A stretch of DNA of 64,000 nt from Pseudooceanicola algae. GTDB taxonomy: Bacteria; Pseudomonadota; Alphaproteobacteria; Rhodobacterales; Rhodobacteraceae. The first letter of the stretch is position 1. The number at the start of each line of letters is the position of its first letter. The position numbers and the translations under genes are program-made. The notes under the pieces were generated by a model. The model made no database searches, had not been told where the DNA came from, and saw only the letters and a list, made by a program, of their open reading frames with translations. The DNA lies in the NCBI RefSeq assembly GCF_003590145.2, contig NZ_CP060436.1, positions 2,671,001-2,735,000 of the forward strand, in the 5' to 3' direction. This document shows, one piece after another, positions 35,486 to 44,989 of the stretch.

Positions 35486-37083
35486 GCCCTCTCCTCCGGG
35501 CTGTCCTCAAGCCAACTGCGCAGGATTTCCAGCGTCTCGTCTTTGCGCTCTTCGATAATGCCCTGGAGTTTTGCCACCGGATCATCGCTAGCCATTCCGC
35601 CCCCGTCGAAATCGGTCATCATCGGGAAGCCCCCATCGGAATCCCCGACAAAGCCGGACCCCATGTCGAGGCCGGGCAAGGCATAATCATCATCCGCGAT
35701 CTCGCCGTCGAGGGCTGGTTCGCCTTCTAGCAAGGGAAGATCACCCGCTTCGGCGCGTCCCGCCAGCACCGGACGAACCACGAACAAGCCAAGGACCAGC
35801 GCAACGACGGCAAGGACCGCCATCTGGATGATCGACATCACGTCGAGTCCAAGCCCAGCGATAAACCCGGTCTCGCTGCTGGTCCCCATAGCTTCCAGGG
35901 GGTCGAATTCCATAGATTTTATGGTGATTGCATCGCCGCGTTCCGCGTCGAATCCGACGGCTGATTCCACCAGTTCACGCAAAGCGGAAAGCTCTTCTTC
36001 GGTCCGGGTCTGTAGCAGGGTTTCGCCATCCACATCCGTTTGCAGACCATTCACGAGCACTGCGACCGTCAGCCGCCGGATCCCACCCGCTGCCCGCAGG
36101 ACCTCCCGGTTGGTTTCGGAAACTTCATAATTCACCCGCTCGCGGGTTTCGCTGTTCTGCGAGGTGCTGGAGCCACTGCCGCCCGCCTCGCCATCCGGCA
36201 GGTTCGATGCCACCGTTACGTCGCCGGAATCCTGATTCTGCGAAGAATTGCTGGTCTCTTCCGTGTCGGTACTGATCGCCACGCGGCTTTCGGGGTCAAA
36301 GCGGCGCTCCCGGATCGATTCGCTTTCGTTCACCGTATCGACCGAGACTTCGACCACCGCGTTGCCGAATCCAACGCGTGCTTCCAAAAGGCGCTGCACC
36401 TTTTCCTTCAGTTCCTGCGCGCGATCCTGTCCTGTGCCTGGTCCGGCATCGTCGATCATGCCGACCAATTCGCCCGAATCATCGATCACGGCCACATCGT
36501 CCGGCGACAGACCCGCCACCGCCGAGGCGACCAGATAACGCAATGCCTTGGCCTGGCTGGGCGTGACATCGCCGCTTGTCGTCAGGGAGATCGACGCCGT
36601 CGGCCGGAGATCCCGCTGAAAGGGAGAAGCACCCTGATGGGCAATGTGAACCCGCGCTGCGGACACCTGCGGAGACGAGGCAATGGTTCGCGCCAATTCG
36701 CCTTCCTTTGCGCGCCAGTATGCGGCATCGAACATCTGCGATGTGGTTCCGAAACCAGACAACGAATCAAGCAGTTCATAGCCCTGACTGGTGTTGCGGG
36801 GCAGGCCTTCACTGGCCAGCGTCATACGCAATTCATCGCGCATACCGCCCTCGACATAGATAGAGCCGCCCCGGACTTCATAGGTTGCGCCGCGTTGATC
36901 CAGCGCCCGAACGATCTCGCCTGCCTGGCCATTTTCCAGCCCGGAATACAGCAGCGAAAGCGAAGGTTGAGACGCCATTCGCGCGAGGCCAAGCACCGCC
37001 GCAAACATGGCCACAGCAGCCAGAATCGCCGTCATCCGGCGCCGCGGTTCCAAGTTGGTCCACAGGTTCATGAGTTGTTGCAA
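35482..37083 (-). CDS. fliF: Flagellar MS-ring protein FliF
   Basis: 533 aa with membrane helices near 18-38 and 435-455. Between them is the YscJ-like domain (SLLYSGLENGQAGEIVRALDQRG...) and the periplasmic RBM3 region with VEVSVDTVNESESIRERRFDP. The cytoplasmic tail ends in an acidic, FliG-binding-like segment (LQGIIEERKDETLEILRSWL). Start: TTG 37083 with GGGAG 8 nt upstream, giving the family N-terminus MQQLMNLW; the next ATG is 12 bp inside. Confidence 0.96.
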   Translation of the reverse strand: MQQLMNLWTNLEPRRRMTAILAAVAMFAAVLGLARMASQPSLSLLYSGLENGQAGEIVRALDQRGATYEVRGGSIYVEGGMRDELRMTLASEGLPRNTSQGYELLDSLSGFGTTSQMFDAAYWRAKEGELARTIASSPQVSAARVHIAHQGASPFQRDLRPTASISLTTSGDVTPSQAKALRYLVASAVAGLSPDDVAVIDDSGELVGMIDDAGPGTGQDRAQELKEKVQRLLEARVGFGNAVVEVSVDTVNESESIRERRFDPESRVAISTDTEETSNSSQNQDSGDVTVASNLPDGEAGGSGSSTSQNSETRERVNYEVSETNREVLRAAGGIRRLTVAVLVNGLQTDVDGETLLQTRTEEELSALRELVESAVGFDAERGDAITIKSMEFDPLEAMGTSSETGFIAGLGLDVMSIIQMAVLAVVALVLGLFVVRPVLAGRAEAGDLPLLEGEPALDGEIADDDYALPGLDMGSGFVGDSDGGFPMMTDFDGGGMASDDPVAKLQGIIEERKDETLEILRSWLEDSPEERA

Positions 37084-37143
37084 ACCGTATCTCCCGTCAT
37101 GCCGGCTTCTGCCAGCGACTCTCCCTTAATTGTCCGAACGGGC

Positions 37144-37158
37144 TTAATAATCGGTTAG
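37144..37158. promoter_or_regulatory. CtrA-like box between divergent fliF and fliL
   Basis: TTAA (37144-37147), 7-bp gap, TTAG (37155-37158), one base off the CtrA consensus TTAA-N7-TTAA. It is centred in the 121-bp divergent promoter region. CtrA control of flagellar genes is established in Rhodobacterales; binding here is inference. Confidence 0.6.
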
Positions 37159-37204
37159 TCCATGACCGTTAAAAACGAGCCAGCTGAGAGAATTTGGTTG
37201 GGCC

Positions 37205-37702
37205 ATGGCAGAAGAGAACGACGACACAGACGAGACTCCCAAGAAGAAGTCCAAGCTACCGCTGATCCTGGCATTGGTCGGGGCTCTGGTCGGGGGCGCG
37301 GGTAGCTTTTTCGCGATCTATTCCGGAATGATTCTTGGATCGGAGGAGGCTCACGAAGTCACGGAAGACGATAGCCACGTCGCAGAGGATTTCATCGCAC
37401 CGGATGTCGCCTACGTGGCGCTCGACCCCGTGACCATATCTTTTGGCCCGGTGTCGCAGAACCGTCATTTGCGCTTCATGGCCAGCCTCGAGGTCCCGTC
37501 GGGCCAGGAAACCAATATCGAAAAGATCCGCCCGAGGGTCATGGATGTTCTGAACAACTACCTGCGCGCCCTGCGCATGGAGGATTTTGAGGATCCTGCC
37601 GCCTTGGTGCGCATGCGGGCGCAGATGTTGAGGCGCATCCAGGTCATCACAGGTCCGCAGGCGGTCAATGACCTGCTGATCGTCGAATTTGTCTTGAGTT
37701 GA
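37205..37702 (+). CDS. fliL: Flagellar basal-body protein FliL (first copy)
   Basis: 165-aa single-pass inner-membrane protein: a charged cytoplasmic N-terminus with KKKSK, a helix at about 17-42, an acidic linker, and the periplasmic FliL domain ending LLIVEFVLS. FliL rings surround the stator and raise its torque in other bacteria. First gene of the plus-strand motor/export block. A second, divergent FliL-family gene lies at 46631-47146. Confidence 0.93.
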   Translation: MAEENDDTDETPKKKSKLPLILALVGALVGGAGSFFAIYSGMILGSEEAHEVTEDDSHVAEDFIAPDVAYVALDPVTISFGPVSQNRHLRFMASLEVPSGQETNIEKIRPRVMDVLNNYLRALRMEDFEDPAALVRMRAQMLRRIQVITGPQAVNDLLIVEFVLS

Positions 37703-37714
37703 AAGGAATCCAGA

Positions 37715-38065
37715 ATGGAACTGATAGCAGATGGTTTGCTGGTCGCCGGGGCCCTTGGCGCGGTGTTCTACTGTTTCGTTCTGGCCCGCAGGCTGGCGCG
37801 ATTCAACGATCTGGAAAACGGTGTTGGTGGCGCTGTCGCCGTGTTGTCAGCTCAGGTCGATGATCTGACCCGCACCCTGAAATTGGCCCAAAAGACGGCC
37901 AGCCAATCAAGCGATTCCCTAGATCAACTCACCGACCGGGCCGAGGGCGTGGCCAAGCGCCTGGAATTGCTGGTGGCCTCTATGCACGATCTCGATCCCG
38001 TGGAAAAACCGCAGGCCGATACCACGGCACAGCCGGTCTTCTCACGCCGGACCGGAACGAAATAG
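37715..38065 (+). CDS. DUF6468-like single-pass protein of the flagellar motor block
   Basis: 116 aa: one N-terminal helix (about 5-25), then a long heptad-rich helical region (about 32-95) with VLSAQVDDLTRTLKLAQ. It matches what I recall as DUF6468, found only in alphaproteobacterial flagellar clusters. Spaced 12 bp after fliL and 9 bp before motE, so co-transcribed. The function is unknown; the coiled coil suggests contact with MotE or FliL. Confidence 0.75.
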   Translation: MELIADGLLVAGALGAVFYCFVLARRLARFNDLENGVGGAVAVLSAQVDDLTRTLKLAQKTASQSSDSLDQLTDRAEGVAKRLELLVASMHDLDPVEKPQADTTAQPVFSRRTGTK

Positions 38066-38074
38066 GGGGCTGAG

Positions 38075-38734
38075 ATGGCAAGGAAATCAGACAAGACGGC
38101 GAAACGACCCGCACAGCCCGCGCCACCCAAAGCGCGAAAAGGCGCGCGCCGAAAGCGGCGTGGCAGCCTGCCGCTGATCGCTGGCCTGCTGCTTGCTTCG
38201 GCAGCTCTGAGGGTCGGCTTGCATTCGAGCGAGGTCCTGGCCCTTGATTCCGCTGAGGAACCTCATGAAGCCGCCATGGGTGTGGATATGCCCGAAGGCA
38301 ATACCGCCCTGGCCTGTGAACCCGATCCGGATGTTGCAGCCATGCTCGAGGCCTTCAAGACCCGCGAGGCCCGGTTGGACCAACGCGAATCACAGATCAG
38401 AGATCGAATGAACGCGCTCTCCATCGCTGACGAAGAGATTGAAAAGAAACTCGCCCAGCTTGCCGAAGCCGAAGAGGCCCTGCGCGCAACGCTCGCTCTG
38501 GCCGACAATGCCGCCGAGAACGACATTTCCCGGCTGGTCGCCGTCTACGAAAACATGAAGCCGAAGGACGCAGCGACCCTGTTTGAACAGATGGATCCCG
38601 ACTTTGCTGCCGGTTTCCTGGGTCGTATGCGCCCCGAGGCCGCCGCAGCAGTCATGTCGGGGCTCACGCCCGAGCGCGCCTATACAATCAGCGTGGTTCT
38701 CGCCGGGCGAAATTCATCTGTTCCAAAGGATTGA
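38075..38734 (+). CDS. motE: MotE-family flagellar protein
   Basis: 219 aa: a very basic cytoplasmic N-terminus (RKGARRKRRG), one helix (about 31-50), a periplasmic coiled coil (about 88-140) and an MgtE N-terminal-like domain (about 145-212) with YENMKPKDAATLFEQMDP. In Sinorhizobium MotE is a chaperone for the periplasmic motility protein MotC. Here it precedes motA and a large periplasmic protein, which fits a similar pairing. Confidence 0.85.
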   Translation: MARKSDKTAKRPAQPAPPKARKGARRKRRGSLPLIAGLLLASAALRVGLHSSEVLALDSAEEPHEAAMGVDMPEGNTALACEPDPDVAAMLEAFKTREARLDQRESQIRDRMNALSIADEEIEKKLAQLAEAEEALRATLALADNAAENDISRLVAVYENMKPKDAATLFEQMDPDFAAGFLGRMRPEAAAAVMSGLTPERAYTISVVLAGRNSSVPKD

Positions 38735-38782
38735 GCCCTAGCCTGATCCCATGGGAAACGCAGCGGATTCGAGGCACCTGAC

Positions 38783-39652
38783 ATGATCGGTTTCATCGGT
38801 ATTGGCGTTATTTTCGTCATGGTTTTCGGCGGCTACCTCATGGCTGGCGGCAAGATTGGCATCATCCTGAAGGCCTTGCCTTTCGAGATGATGATGATCG
38901 GCGGTGCAGCTATCGGCGCCTTTCTTCTGTCCAACGACATGGCCGCAGTAAAGCACACAGCCAAGGACGTCGGAAAGGTCTTCAAGGGGCCGAAATGGAA
39001 GCATGGAGACTACCGCGATCTGCTCTGCCTCCTGTTCGAACTGATCCGCCTGGCACGTCAGAACCCGGTTGCTATCGAGGAACATATCGAAGCCCCCGGA
39101 GAATCCTCAATTTTCTCCAAGTATCCGAAGATCCTGACCGACAGCGAAGCGGTGGAACTGATCTGCGACACGATGCGCTCTGCCTCGATGAATTACGACG
39201 ATCCCCACCAGGTCGAAGAAGTTCTGGAAAAGCGGATGGAGGCAAACCTGCACCATTCCATGCACTCCAGTCATGCCCTGCAAAGCATGGCCGATGGTCT
39301 GCCCGCCCTCGGGATCGTGGCCGCAGTCCTTGGGGTGATCAAGACCATGGCCTCGATCGACCAGCCGCCCGAAGTCCTCGGCAAGATGATCGGCGGGGCC
39401 TTGGTGGGGACATTCCTCGGGGTGTTCCTAGCCTATGGCCTGGTCGGCCCCTTTGCCAGTCGTCTGCAGACCGTGACCGAGGAAGACGGCCATTTCTATC
39501 AACTCATCCGGGAGGTGCTCGTGGCAAATCTCCACAATCATGCCACCAACATCTGTATCGAGGTCGGTCGCCAGAACACGCCCTCGCATTGCCGCCCCAG
39601 CTTTTCCGAGCTTGAAGACGCTCTCAAAGAGGTCAAGAGCGGGGCCGCATGA
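38783..39652 (+). CDS. motA: Flagellar stator protein MotA
   Basis: 289-aa proton-channel stator subunit with four helices: two at the N-terminus (GVIFVMVFGGYLMAG, and about 32-52) and two near 170-220 (GLPALGIVAAVLGVIKTMASI, LVGTFLGVFLAYGLVGPF). Polar residues after helix 4 are as in the family. Its partner motB is not adjacent, which is unusual. The stop overlaps the following gene (ATGA), so the two are translationally coupled. Confidence 0.96.
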   Translation: MIGFIGIGVIFVMVFGGYLMAGGKIGIILKALPFEMMMIGGAAIGAFLLSNDMAAVKHTAKDVGKVFKGPKWKHGDYRDLLCLLFELIRLARQNPVAIEEHIEAPGESSIFSKYPKILTDSEAVELICDTMRSASMNYDDPHQVEEVLEKRMEANLHHSMHSSHALQSMADGLPALGIVAAVLGVIKTMASIDQPPEVLGKMIGGALVGTFLGVFLAYGLVGPFASRLQTVTEEDGHFYQLIREVLVANLHNHATNICIEVGRQNTPSHCRPSFSELEDALKEVKSGAA

Positions 39653-42018
39653 TGCGCTGGTTGATCCTGACATTGGCGTTTCTGCCGGCTTCGCTTCTGG
39701 CTCAGACTGCAACCCTGCGCAGTGGGGACCATGCCGACTTTACCCGGCTGACCCTTCAATTGCCTCCAGGGAGCGACTGGCAGCTTGAAGAAGCGCCACG
39801 CCAACTGACCCTCCGGCTCGGCGGCGGGCTTGATCGCATCGACCTGTCGCGTGCCTTTTCGCGCATCACCCGTGAACGCGTTGCCAATATCCTTCCCCTC
39901 GCCGAACTCGGCCTCGACATCCAACTGAATTGCAATTGTGCCTCCGAAGCCAGAGTTTCGCCGGGTGATCTGTTGATTATCGACGTGCTCGATCGCCCCA
40001 GAACCTCCACGGTGGGACGCCTGACGGGCGGCAGCCTGCCACAACCCGGCCTCGGCGGACCGAGCGGCGCCGCGTTGAGCTTCGGCGCGTCGGACCCCAT
40101 GTCGATGTCGAGAGCTCCAGCCTCCGCGCCGCGACGCGCGCCGATGGTCGAAATCGCAGAGGGTCCGCCCGCTCCGTCACCCGCGGCCGCGCCAAACCCC
40201 GAGCCTCTGACCCCTATATCCCCGTCGGACCGAAGCCTTGAAGACTTCACCAGTTTCGCAGCCGAGGCTATCGCGCGCCTGCCGGCCGCTCCCGATATAC
40301 CTGACCCCGAAGACGCACGCCTGACCCGAGAGTTGGAGCAGCAATTGCTCGAGTCGATCAGCCTCGCGGCCACGCAAGGCCTCCTTCGCCCAAGCAACGA
40401 TATCAAAGACGCCCTGCAGAATGCGCCGCCCGGTCAATATGACAACCATTTCGTCATGCATGGTCCCGATCCTGGGGTTTCTTCCACGCCAAGTTCCCTG
40501 AAGGCTGCGGAAGAAAATGATGTCTCCCGATATCGCCTGTCTGGCTCACCTTGCACATTGACGATGGAACCGTTGGCCACGGGCGAACTGTTGGGCGATT
40601 TCACGGATGAACTCGGACAGCTTCGTCGCGACCTGACCGGAGAGTTCGACCGCGACAATGGCGCCGCCTATGTCACTCTTGCCCGGTTCTACCTCAAAAA
40701 CGGCTTTGGTGCCGAAGCGATCCGCAGCCTTGAGACGATTCCGGTCAATCCTGATCTCGGCGCGGAAATGTCGGCAGTTGGTCGAATGCTCGAATATGGG
40801 CACGACTCTGACGACGGGCCCTTCGCTGGAAAGATCTGGTGCGAAGGCGAAGCGGCCGTCTGGGCCGCGCTGACCGGAGAGCGGATCCCCCCGGGATCCG
40901 ATTTCCAGCGCGCTTCGATCCTGAACACTGTGACCTTATTGCCCGTCCCGTTGAAATCCTATCTAGGCCCTCTTCTGGCCGAGCGCTTCGTCGCGGCTCA
41001 GGAAACCGATATCGCGCGGGATATTCTGCGGATCGTGGACCGCGACACCCCGGACACCACACCGCTCCGTGACTTTGCCACGGCGCAACTTCAGACCGAA
41101 GACAACGGCCATCCAGATTCAGCGGCCTACGATGCTATCATCGCGCGCAACGACGACTTGTCTCCGGAAGCATTGCTGCATTTTGCGAATGAAACGCTCG
41201 ATCATGGCACTCCCGTTGACCCCGAAACCATCGGCCTGCTGGAAAGCTATCGCACCCAGTATCGAGGTGACCCGATCTCCGCCCGCCTGCTGACCACTGA
41301 GATTGCCGCCCAAGCTTCCACCGGGAATTTCCCCTCGGCCTTCGAGCTTTACAATCAACATGGCGACATACTCGAAGATGAAACCGCAGACCGCATCGCT
41401 GACAAGTTGACGCGAAATTTAACCGCGAATGGCAATGATCCGACATTTACTCGCCTCTACTTTGAAAACGCGCCCCTGATTCGCGAAAAATCCGAAGCGG
41501 AAACCGCCAATGCAGCGGCTGAACGCCTTCTTGCGCTTGGCTTCCCGGATCCTGCCGCCCAACTGGTCGCCCTCGGCGCCGAAGGGGATACCGGGCGTCG
41601 ACGTCGACTGCTTCGGGCGGACATCGCCCTGGCCGAAAATGCACCGGACCGCGCCGAAGCGGAACTTTTCGGCATGAGCGGAGACGACGTAGACGCGTTG
41701 CGCGCGAAGTCTCGCCTTGCGGTTGGGGATTTCACCGGCGCCGAACGCTTTTTTCTTGCTGCCGGGGATCCTGAGGGGGCGGCGAACGCCGCCTGGCTCG
41801 CACGCAACTGGGCGCAAGTGGAAGGCACCGAACCTTCGGCCCGAAGCCGCTTGGCAGCCATCGTGGCTGGTCAGGAGGCGGCACCAATCGCATTGCCTGC
41901 CATTGGACCACCAACCCTTTCCGCAAGTCGCGACGTGCTTTCTCAAAGTGGCGACACTCGGTCGGCACTGCAGGACCTGCTTCTGAACAACCAGGTAAAC
42001 AACGCGCTCGACGAATAG
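39649..42018 (+). CDS. Large periplasmic protein coupled to motA (AMIN-like plus helical repeats)
   Basis: 789 aa. A signal peptide (about 1-18, LLA-Q) is followed by an AMIN-like beta domain (about 20-115, DFTRLTLQLPPGSDWQLEEA...LLIIDV), a Pro/Ala/Ser linker (about 120-200) and a long alpha-helical, TPR-like region to the end. No membrane helix is seen after the signal. Four-base overlap with motA strongly implies a motor role. Candidate analogues are Sinorhizobium MotC (periplasmic, MotE-dependent) or Rhodobacter MotF (about 83 kDa, essential for rotation). Neither homology can be shown here. Confidence 0.65.
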   Translation: MMRWLILTLAFLPASLLAQTATLRSGDHADFTRLTLQLPPGSDWQLEEAPRQLTLRLGGGLDRIDLSRAFSRITRERVANILPLAELGLDIQLNCNCASEARVSPGDLLIIDVLDRPRTSTVGRLTGGSLPQPGLGGPSGAALSFGASDPMSMSRAPASAPRRAPMVEIAEGPPAPSPAAAPNPEPLTPISPSDRSLEDFTSFAAEAIARLPAAPDIPDPEDARLTRELEQQLLESISLAATQGLLRPSNDIKDALQNAPPGQYDNHFVMHGPDPGVSSTPSSLKAAEENDVSRYRLSGSPCTLTMEPLATGELLGDFTDELGQLRRDLTGEFDRDNGAAYVTLARFYLKNGFGAEAIRSLETIPVNPDLGAEMSAVGRMLEYGHDSDDGPFAGKIWCEGEAAVWAALTGERIPPGSDFQRASILNTVTLLPVPLKSYLGPLLAERFVAAQETDIARDILRIVDRDTPDTTPLRDFATAQLQTEDNGHPDSAAYDAIIARNDDLSPEALLHFANETLDHGTPVDPETIGLLESYRTQYRGDPISARLLTTEIAAQASTGNFPSAFELYNQHGDILEDETADRIADKLTRNLTANGNDPTFTRLYFENAPLIREKSEAETANAAAERLLALGFPDPAAQLVALGAEGDTGRRRRLLRADIALAENAPDRAEAELFGMSGDDVDALRAKSRLAVGDFTGAERFFLAAGDPEGAANAAWLARNWAQVEGTEPSARSRLAAIVAGQEAAPIALPAIGPPTLSASRDVLSQSGDTRSALQDLLLNNQVNNALDE

Positions 42019-42137
42019 GCGGCATTTTCCAATCCTCAACCTTTGCCCGCGTAAATGGAAAGAAGAGGCCAGAGCCAAAAGGCTTTGCCCGAGGATCAGA
42101 TCAACCAATCCTGACCGGAGAACCGCGTGGGACTTCC

Positions 42138-44225
42138 ATGACCGAAACCGAATCCCGTCCGCTCTTCCAGCCGACGATCCTGCTGGCGCTTGCCCTGATG
42201 TCGATCATCATCATGATGATCCTGCCTGTTCCTGCCTTCGTTCTGGATATCGGGTTGGCGGCAAGCTTTGCCCTGGCGATCCTCATCTTTACGGTAACCT
42301 TGTTCATCGAGAAACCTTTGGACTTCTCGGCCTTCCCGACTGTTCTTCTGGCGTCGCTGATGTTGCGGCTCTCTCTCAATATCTCGTCCACGAAGCTGAT
42401 CATCGGCGAAGGTCATACTGGCACAGCTGCGGCGGGTGACGTCATACAGGGCTTCGCCGACTTCGTGATGGGCGGCTCTGTCTTTCTCGGGCTGGTCGTT
42501 TTCGGTGTCCTGCTGATCGTCAATTTCATGGTCATCACCAAAGGCGCCGCCCGGATGGCAGAAGTAGGGGCGCGGTTCGCCCTGGACGGCATGCCCGGCA
42601 AGCAGCTTGCCATCGACAGTGACATGTCCGCCGGCGCAATCGACCATACTCAGGCACGGGAACGGCGTGAAAAGGAACAACTGGAGACCACCTTCTTCGG
42701 CTCGCTCGACGGCGCATCGAAATTCGTCAAGGGCGACGCGGTGGCCGGGTTGCTTATCACGATACTGAACCTCGTGGTCGGCCTGGCTATGGGGGTGATC
42801 GTGCATGACATGGCCCTGGGCGATGCCTTTGAAACCTATGCCATTCTCACCGTCGGTGACGGATTGGTCACGCAAATCCCGGCTGTTATCATCTCGATCG
42901 CTTCGGCGCTGCTTCTGGCGCGAGGCGGATCGACCGGGGCAACCGATCTGGCTCTGGTCGGGCAACTCGGCCGTCATCCGGCTGCCTTGACCACCGTTGC
43001 TGTTCTGATGTTCCTCTTCGGTTTCGTACCCGGCCTGCCGTTCCTGCCGTTCGTCATCGGGGGCGTCACCCTCGCCATTGCCGGTTACGCCGTCCGCAGA
43101 CGCCTGATGGCCGAAGAAAATACCAGGGAAGACGCCGGTCCCACCCCGGAAGTCCGCAGCAAATCCTTGGGCGATACCTTGGACCTTGATGACATCCATG
43201 TCGAATTCGCCCCTGACCTCGTGAACATGGTGCTGGACCCCGGAACCGGCCTCGACGCGCGGATCGAGAACATGCGCCTGCATGTCGCTGAAAGTTTCGG
43301 CCTGATCCTGCCCGAAATCCGCCTGACCGATGATCCCTCCCTGCCCGACGGCAGCTATGTGATCCGGATCCAGGGGGTCGAACAGGCCCGCGCGACCTTG
43401 CGTCCCGACCGGGTCCTGGCCCTGACACAGGGCAGTGCTGATGGCCTGCCCCCCGGAGAAGAGGTCAAGGAACCCGTCTACGGCGCCCCCGCCCGCTGGA
43501 TCGACGAGGTCGCGCAGGACGGGGCCGCGCTGTCAGGCCTGACGCTCGTTTCTCCGCCAGAGGTCCTGGCGACTCATCTGCTCGAGACGATCAAGCGCAA
43601 TTTCCCGCGCCTGCTGACCATGAAAAGCCTGCGCCGCGTGCTGGAAGAGATGACCAACCTCACGGATGACCGCCGGGCCGAGGCAAACCGCAAGTTGCTG
43701 GACGAGTTGATCCCCGAAAAGGTGCCTCTGGACCTTTTACATCAGGTACTGCGCCTGCTGGTGGCCGAACAGGTCTCGATCCGGAACCTGCCGTTGATCC
43801 TGGAATCCGTGGCCGAGGTCCGCCCCCACATGCCCCAGCCCGAAGCCATTTGCGAACACGTGCGCCACCGGCTCGGATTTCAATTGATCGCCGAGTTGCG
43901 GCGCCCGGACGGAACCACGCCGCTGATCCAGCTCGACCCGGCGTGGGAGGAGATCTTTGCGGCCTATCAACTGGATCGCGACCGGGGCAGCGTCGATATC
44001 GCCCTGCCGCCCGATATTTTCAGTCGTCTGGTAACCAATGTTTCAAAGGCGATGTCGGACGCCGCAGACAAGGGGATCTATGCTGCCATCGTCACTTCGA
44101 CCCAACGCCGCCGTTTCCTGCGCATGGCTCTCAGTGCGCGCGGCGTCACCAATCCGGTCCTGTCTTTCGAGGAAATCGGTATCGATGCCAACCCGTCCCT
44201 GATCGCCATGGTGTCCGATGAATGA
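42138..44225 (+). CDS. flhA: Flagellar export-gate protein FlhA
   Basis: 695 aa, normal length. About eight N-terminal membrane helices are followed by the conserved FHIPEP-like cytoplasmic loop (VLLASLMLRLSLNISSTKLI, GGSVFLGLVVFGVLLIVNFMVITKGAARMAEVGARFALD) and a large C-terminal cytosolic domain that binds chaperone-substrate complexes. The leader of about 120 bp has no clear promoter, so read-through from motA is possible. Confidence 0.97.
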   Translation: MTETESRPLFQPTILLALALMSIIIMMILPVPAFVLDIGLAASFALAILIFTVTLFIEKPLDFSAFPTVLLASLMLRLSLNISSTKLIIGEGHTGTAAAGDVIQGFADFVMGGSVFLGLVVFGVLLIVNFMVITKGAARMAEVGARFALDGMPGKQLAIDSDMSAGAIDHTQARERREKEQLETTFFGSLDGASKFVKGDAVAGLLITILNLVVGLAMGVIVHDMALGDAFETYAILTVGDGLVTQIPAVIISIASALLLARGGSTGATDLALVGQLGRHPAALTTVAVLMFLFGFVPGLPFLPFVIGGVTLAIAGYAVRRRLMAEENTREDAGPTPEVRSKSLGDTLDLDDIHVEFAPDLVNMVLDPGTGLDARIENMRLHVAESFGLILPEIRLTDDPSLPDGSYVIRIQGVEQARATLRPDRVLALTQGSADGLPPGEEVKEPVYGAPARWIDEVAQDGAALSGLTLVSPPEVLATHLLETIKRNFPRLLTMKSLRRVLEEMTNLTDDRRAEANRKLLDELIPEKVPLDLLHQVLRLLVAEQVSIRNLPLILESVAEVRPHMPQPEAICEHVRHRLGFQLIAELRRPDGTTPLIQLDPAWEEIFAAYQLDRDRGSVDIALPPDIFSRLVTNVSKAMSDAADKGIYAAIVTSTQRRRFLRMALSARGVTNPVLSFEEIGIDANPSLIAMVSDE

Positions 44226-44982
44226 CTTGCTGGCCAACCTGCTGAACATGGTCCGCAGCCAGGGCTGGGTCGCGGCAGTGATCCTGTTGCGGGTCGGCGC
44301 ATTTGCCTCTTTTCTGCCGGCTTTCGGCGAACAATCCGTCCCGACCCGCATCAAGCTTTGTGTCGCACTCAGCCTGACTGCCATCGTGATGACCGCCCAG
44401 CCCGACCTTCAGATCCCGGCTTCCGGATATCGCGGCTTTCTTTCATTGCTGGCCAGCGAAACCGCGATCGGTCTGGTGCTCGGCCTCGGGGTGCGTCTGT
44501 TCGTCATGGGGTTGCAAACCGCCGGGTCGATGATGGCCCAGGCGACGTCTCTTTCACAAATCCTTGGTGGCGCAGGGGTCGAGCCCCTGCCCGCCATAGG
44601 TCATGTGCTGGTCATCGGCGCGCTGGCCCTCGCGATGATCTTCGGGTTGCACGTCCATGCGGTACTCTACTTGCTGATGTCCTATGACGCGATGCCATTG
44701 GGGCAATGGCCCGATGCGGCCGATATCGCGCAATGGGGCAGCGGTCTTGTGGCGCAAAGTTTCCGCATGGCCTTCAGCCTGGCCGCCCCTTTCATCATCA
44801 TCTCGCTGATTTACAACCTGACCCTCGGGGTCATCAATCGCGCCATGCCGCAGCTTATGGTCGCCTTCGTTGGCGCGCCGGTCATCACCTTCGGCGGGCT
44901 CGCCCTGTTGTTCCTGTTGTCCCAGCAGATCCTGACGGTCTGGGCCGACCGGTTCTTTGCCTTTCTGACCAACCCGTTCTGA
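44218..44982 (+). CDS. fliR: Flagellar export-gate protein FliR
   Basis: 254 aa with about six hydrophobic segments. Third channel subunit with FliP and FliQ. Landmarks: RVGAFASFLPAFGEQSVPTRIK near the start and GLQTAGSMMAQATSLSQI centrally. Overlaps the flhA stop by 8 bp and precedes flhB by 7 bp. Confidence 0.96.
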   Translation: MNDLLANLLNMVRSQGWVAAVILLRVGAFASFLPAFGEQSVPTRIKLCVALSLTAIVMTAQPDLQIPASGYRGFLSLLASETAIGLVLGLGVRLFVMGLQTAGSMMAQATSLSQILGGAGVEPLPAIGHVLVIGALALAMIFGLHVHAVLYLLMSYDAMPLGQWPDAADIAQWGSGLVAQSFRMAFSLAAPFIIISLIYNLTLGVINRAMPQLMVAFVGAPVITFGGLALLFLLSQQILTVWADRFFAFLTNPF

Positions 44983-44989
44983 GGACCCC

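Noticed and set aside
42019-42137. CtrA box searched for upstream of flhA
   Set aside because: No TTAA-N7-TTAA-like pair was found in the 119-bp spacer.
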